Positions 6,501 through 7,635 of a DNA stretch of 7,635 nt are shown here, one piece after another (within the stretch, counting starts at the first letter, position 1; every line of letters begins with the position of its first letter). Under the pieces are notes generated by a model that worked only from the letters and a program-made list of their open reading frames with translations, did not search any database and was not told the DNA's origin. The stretch covers positions 17,088 through 24,722 of the forward strand of contig CARUQW010000021.1 of NCBI GenBank assembly GCA_949077355.1. The letters are read 5' to 3'. A program made the position numbers and the translations under genes. The DNA comes from an uncultured Clostridia bacterium (GTDB lineage: Bacteria > Bacillota > Clostridia > TANB77 > CAG-508).

Positions 6501-7447
6501 ATTCAACAACTCCAACGATGGGAATAGGAGTTGAATATGAAACAACTTATACTGCATCAGCAGGTGATAAATATACGTATCGAATTCAAAATGTGGATTT
6601 CGGTATTGTAGAAAGAGCAAGACAAGACCTAGCGTTAACAAAGAGAATCAAATCATTTAAAGTAACATTAGCAAATGGTCAAGTAATTTCTAATGTAACA
6701 ATCGAAGAAGACGAAAAAGGAAATCGAATTCTTGTAGGAGATAGAGATGGTATCACATATATGAAACCAGACCTAAATACTTTACCAGGTAATGGATTCA
6801 TTCGATTAGAATTAGATAATGAGTTGATACAAGGAGCGACTTTAGAAGTAGGATATGAAATAAAAGCAACAAACCAAAGTGAATTAGATTATAGATCTGA
6901 AAACTTCTATCAATATGGAAAAGTAGAAGGTGAAGTTGTAACAATAGAACCAACATCAATCATTGATTACTTAGATAAAAATTGGTCATTTGATAGTGAC
7001 AAAAATACACAATGGCAAGTAAAAACATTTGATGACATCAAAGATTTAGTTGCTAAAGATGTATATGAAAATGAAGAAACCATGATAACAGACAAGAAAA
7101 TACTTTATACGGAAAGCTTAAAAGGTCAAAACTTAAAGCCAACCGATTCAGCAGCAGTAGATTTAACAGTTTCTAAGATATTAACAACAACAGATGAAAT
7201 TTCATTAGACAATGAAGCGGAAATGCTAGAATTAAATAAAACAGGTGGTGCAAAACCAGAGTCTGTACCAGGTAACTATGTACCAGGAAAAGGCCCAACA
7301 GAAACGGATGATAGTATGGCAGAAACAGCAATTGTAACACCAGCTACTGGTGAAAATCAAAATTATATTTTACCAGTTATCATAGGAGTAACAGCATTTG
7401 TTATCTTAGGAGCAGGAGTTATTATCATTAAAAAGAAGGTAATCTAA
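3509..7447 (+). CDS. Surface-anchored multidomain adhesin-like protein: thioester-like head, SpaA/Cna-B, SdrD B-like repeats, TPATG sorting signal
   Basis: A complete 1312-residue exported protein; ATG at 3509 is fixed by a strong ribosome site and opens a clear signal peptide (cleavage predicted after A27, VNA). Order: head domain ~28-290 with the sole cysteine C49 and an AIW motif at 111-113; SpaA/Cna-B domain 303-410 with probable isopeptide triad K309, E376, N407; SdrD B-like domain 412-515; extension 516-610; conserved module 611-850; second SdrD B-like domain 856-933; extension 934-1027; module 1028-1275; TPATG at 1277-1281, a membrane helix ~1286-1307 and KKKVI. Family knowledge places such proteins on the Gram-positive wall as adhesins or pilus tips, with internal covalent bonds giving strength. 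The target is not predictable. It is the last gene of the unit, followed directly by a terminator. Adhesin function is inference; surface location is well supported. Confidence 0.92.
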   Translation: MSKIKKIAISAMVGMMTLLGIATTVNAYYVGQDIDISYNQYLNNGNIYCVEHHQALKENNSYTIISQVKIEGNKSTDHTGKTQTSWHNAKLAYILSQNNGSSKSSGPVANAIWNYMYTWLRNVGQNHAGLYAGFSNGVAGSATSLDTTSSNYANNLGDTTQIKDNTNKSNIKVVAYQKDNNSYMRVGPFNWSFPGTMQKVTADDQDGKQISGLLYSSFNGNNESWYGVDGIKSGRDFYISVPMDTSISKITKITGQAKATQKGVNIWFLQAKAGYKQNLIIREPYEAPVDITTTFDYNISTQGHLKVIKVNKDNQEFKLPGVGFYIQHKETGKYVKQDGNGKISYVEKAEATEFITDSKGEILVKNLIVGTYVAYETKNPNYGYEFITDGQEKEIVVDKTTDFTIPNKQIYVKLSGYVWVDKADGKGPERNDLYKNPVNGVQDANDILFNGITVRLKDRTTGQTVMETVTSKLDRYKDSVNDGNGEYLFMDVLIEKLKDYYIEFQYDGLTYTNVVPYIEQDRGSKAAESEEERDNFNKNFSVVEGESKNTGFTRDANGNRKHDLSYHIDEVKQEATLINNGQYIITANTDVPDYKVRNHFTYGQEEVKYINLGLYERSQPDIALGKDLENVKVAVNGYEHTYFYRQRYANQGEYTGTGFNVGVKFKDKYSGSYTRAIYKSDYEYINEEEKDKELKVYITYEIKMLQANINLRARVNSIVDYFDSNYDIVQAGTGLNEKGEITGNLEYTTPETYNQNYKKVVINNHTDLEPQKENSIYVQFALNREAVIKVLNGKENLDNVAEVNSYSIFDAETGKIYAGIDHNSNPGNAVPEDKQHENDTATSPALTLELADAREMAGKVFLDETSGELMTGKVRQGSGAYEEGEKGIEGVDITLTENTGSGKVYTAKTDANGDFFIANYIPGDYTLTYTWGDKTYTVQDYKGTIYDSTRDQNNKNWYKENVETRLSDAMDNYQMRLKIDDEIKKITNGTTTTKEKMDSTTPTMGIGVEYETTYTASAGDKYTYRIQNVDFGIVERARQDLALTKRIKSFKVTLANGQVISNVTIEEDEKGNRILVGDRDGITYMKPDLNTLPGNGFIRLELDNELIQGATLEVGYEIKATNQSELDYRSENFYQYGKVEGEVVTIEPTSIIDYLDKNWSFDSDKNTQWQVKTFDDIKDLVAKDVYENEETMITDKKILYTESLKGQNLKPTDSAAVDLTVSKILTTTDEISLDNEAEMLELNKTGGAKPESVPGNYVPGKGPTETDDSMAETAIVTPATGENQNYILPVIIGVTAFVILGAGVIIIKKKVI
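3590..4378 (+). other. N-terminal head, thioester-domain-like
   Basis: Residues ~28-290 follow the signal peptide and precede the stalk domains, the position of thioester (TED, TQxA-type) heads in Gram-positive adhesins. IYCVE at 47-51 resembles the conserved Cys strand, and C49 (codon 3653-3655) is the only cysteine in the protein. AIWNYMYTWL at 111-120 resembles the conserved segment after the TQ of TQxAIW. But the residues before it are VAN, so the Gln position is A109 (codon 3833-3835). Either the thioester partner is another Gln (Q97 is the nearest upstream) or the bond is not formed. The rest (130-290) has no motif I recognise. Assignment rests on motifs and position alone. Confidence 0.45.
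4415..4738 (+). other. SpaA/Cna-B (prealbumin-like) isopeptide domain
   Basis: Residues 303-410 start with GHLKVIKVNKD, continue with KLPGVGFYIQ, then TDSKGEILVKNLIVGTYVAY, ETKNP and end with FTIPNKQ. These are the standard landmarks of the SpaA-type Cna-B fold. The Lys of the first strand (K309), the Glu in YETKNP (E376) and the Asn in IPNK (N407) form the triad that makes a spontaneous Lys-Asn intramolecular isopeptide bond in known family members. Confidence 0.85.
4742..5053 (+). other. SdrD B-like domain, first copy in the second protein
   Basis: Residues 412-515 begin VKLSGYVWVDKADGKG, matching the G-x-V-W-x-D start. The usual dG/E loop is lengthened (DKADGKGPERNDLYKNPVNG) and then NGITVRLKDRTTGQ and GNGEYLFMDVL complete the fold pattern. 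It follows the SpaA domain directly. Confidence 0.7.
5054..5338 (+). other. Uncharacterised extension after SdrD B-like domain, copy 1
   Basis: Residues 516-610 link the SdrD B-like domain to the conserved module. They are highly charged and polar, with the pieces NFNKNFSVVEGESKN, RDANGNRKHDLSYHIDEVKQEA and TANTDVP. The same place in the second repeat holds a corresponding segment (NKNWYKENVETRLSDAMDNY..., RLKIDDEIKK...). I do not recognise a named domain. Confidence 0.5.
5339..6058 (+). repeat. Shared module, copy 2 of 3
   Basis: Residues 611-850. Landmarks in order: NLGLYERSQPDIALGKDLEN, VYITYEIKM, RVNSIVDYFDSNYDI, HTDLEPQKENSIYVQF, NLDNVAEVNSY, DHNSNPGNAV and NDTATSPALTLEL. They line up with copy 1 in the upstream gene and copy 3 at 6590-7333. 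This copy is longer, with an aromatic-rich insertion at about 640-690 (HTYFYRQRYANQGEYTG...). Confidence 0.7.
6074..6307 (+). other. SdrD B-like domain, second copy in the second protein
   Basis: Residues 856-933 run MAGKVFLDETSGE, then GEKGIEGVDITLTENTGSG, TDANGDFFIANYIPGDYTLTY. This is a clear SdrD B-like/Cna-B pattern: G-x-V-[FW]-x-D start, E-x-GIxGVxxxL strand, TDxxGxFxFxxxxPGxYxL end. The metal-loop region is altered relative to the copy in the upstream protein, where a D-x-N-x-N-G-x-x-D-x-x-E spacing is kept. Confidence 0.75.
6308..6589 (+). other. Uncharacterised extension after SdrD B-like domain, copy 2
   Basis: Residues 934-1027, with NKNWYKENVETRLSDAMDN, YQMRLKIDDEIKKI and STTPTMGIGVEYET. 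The SDAMDxYxxR...IDxEI pattern matches my recollection of a segment in other clostridial SdrD B-like proteins, but I cannot name the family. It matches the segment at 5054-5338 in position and in part of its sequence. Confidence 0.5.
6590..7333 (+). repeat. Shared module, copy 3 of 3
   Basis: Residues 1028-1275. Landmarks in order: DFGIVERARQDLALTKRIKSF, LEVGYEIKATNQSE, PTSIIDYLDKNWSF, LYTESLKGQNLKP, AAVDLTVSKILTT, SLDNEAEML, PESVPGNYV and DDSMAETAIV. It resembles the upstream-gene copy especially closely in the LYTxSL...KP...VxLTxxK stretch. It ends directly at the sorting signal, as copy 1 does in the other protein. Confidence 0.72.
7337..7444 (+). other. xPxTG-type cell-wall sorting signal (TPATG) with membrane helix
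   Basis: Residues 1277-1281 are TPATG, followed by ENQN, a hydrophobic helix ILPVIIGVTAFVILGAGVIII (about 1287-1307) and KKKVI. This is the full three-part sorting signal with Thr in place of Leu. Sortases would cut between T1280 and G1281 and attach the protein to the wall. Variant first residues are known among class D/E and clostridial sortase substrates. Confidence 0.8.
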
Positions 7448-7450
7448 TAT

Positions 7451-7481
7451 AAAAAAAACAGCGAATTTTCGCTGTTTTTTT
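7451..7481 (+). terminator. Intrinsic terminator, probably bidirectional
   Basis: ACAGCGA at 7458-7464 pairs with TCGCTGT at 7469-7475 across a 4-base loop. The stem is extended by the A-run at 7451-7457 facing the T-run up to 7481. The seven Ts (7475-7481) follow on the + strand and eight As (7451-7458) become Ts on the - strand, so it can stop transcription from either side. It begins three bases after the TAA of the second gene. Confidence 0.92.
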
Positions 7482-7635
7482 GTTGCCACTGGTTCCGGGT
7501 TAAAATGGCAAGGGGACTGGAGGGACGTTCCTTAAAATCCCTCTTTTAATTATAAATACAACAATAAGCTAAAATAAAACTTTATCGTTCAAGCTAATTT
7601 TCATAGAAATTCTAAATCTATAATATGGCACCCTT
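7482..7635. other. Non-coding 3' edge with a GC-richer two-hairpin patch
   Basis: No gene is visible in this stretch. Bases 7483-7543 are GC-richer than anything else in the window and hold two possible hairpins: TTGCCA (7483-7488) with TGGCAA (7506-7511), and GAGGGA (7520-7525) with TCCCTC (7538-7543), the latter followed by TTTT. The GGGGAC...GGGACGTTCC core is reminiscent of REP-like intergenic repeats common in clostridia, but I can see only one copy here. From 7548 on the sequence is plain AT-rich DNA. Confidence 0.4.

Noticed and set aside
7598..7624. Promoter with TATAAT at 7619-7624
   Set aside because: The -10 is perfect, but the best upstream match (TTTTCA at 7598-7603) is weak with 15-base spacing, and TATAAT is expected by chance in such AT-rich DNA. 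No gene is visible beyond it.

Overview
The window shows part of a strongly AT-rich, Gram-positive (Firmicutes-type) genome; an uncultured gut Clostridia-like lineage is my inference. The signs are perfect AGGAGG ribosome binding, C-terminal cell-wall-sorting-like tails (motif, membrane helix, Lys/Arg tail), and surface-protein domains of the DUF11, SdrD B-like and SpaA/Cna-B kinds. TGA is not read as Trp in either long frame, which argues against Mycoplasma-type codes.

Layout: (1) nt 1-3485, + strand, holds the 3' part of a very large surface-protein gene whose start and signal peptide lie upstream of the window. It is a string of about five immunoglobulin-like/DUF11-type repeats, one SdrD B-like domain, a conserved C-terminal module and a membrane anchor with an odd LSIRTGG motif. 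(2) nt 3486-3508 is a 23-base gap with a strong Shine-Dalgarno. (3) nt 3509-7447, + strand, is a complete 1312-residue surface protein. In order it has a signal peptide, a thioester-domain-like head with the only cysteine of the protein, one SpaA/Cna-B domain with a full Lys/Glu/Asn isopeptide triad, two long repeats (SdrD B-like domain, uncharacterised extension, conserved module) and a TPATG sorting signal. (4) nt 7451-7481 is a strong, probably bidirectional, intrinsic terminator. (5) nt 7482-7635 is non-coding and contains a locally GC-richer patch with two hairpins.

The two genes look like one transcription unit encoding two related stalk-like surface proteins. They share a module that occurs once in the first protein and twice in the second, so the locus seems to have grown by module duplication. 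The thioester-like head and isopeptide domain suggest the second protein is an adhesin or pilus-tip-like protein; the first would be a partner or parallel fibrous surface protein. No sortase, regulator or enzyme gene is visible here. The most interesting points are the thioester-like head that has the Cys but seems to lack the partner Gln, the three-copy shared module, and the unnamed extension after the SdrD B-like domains.
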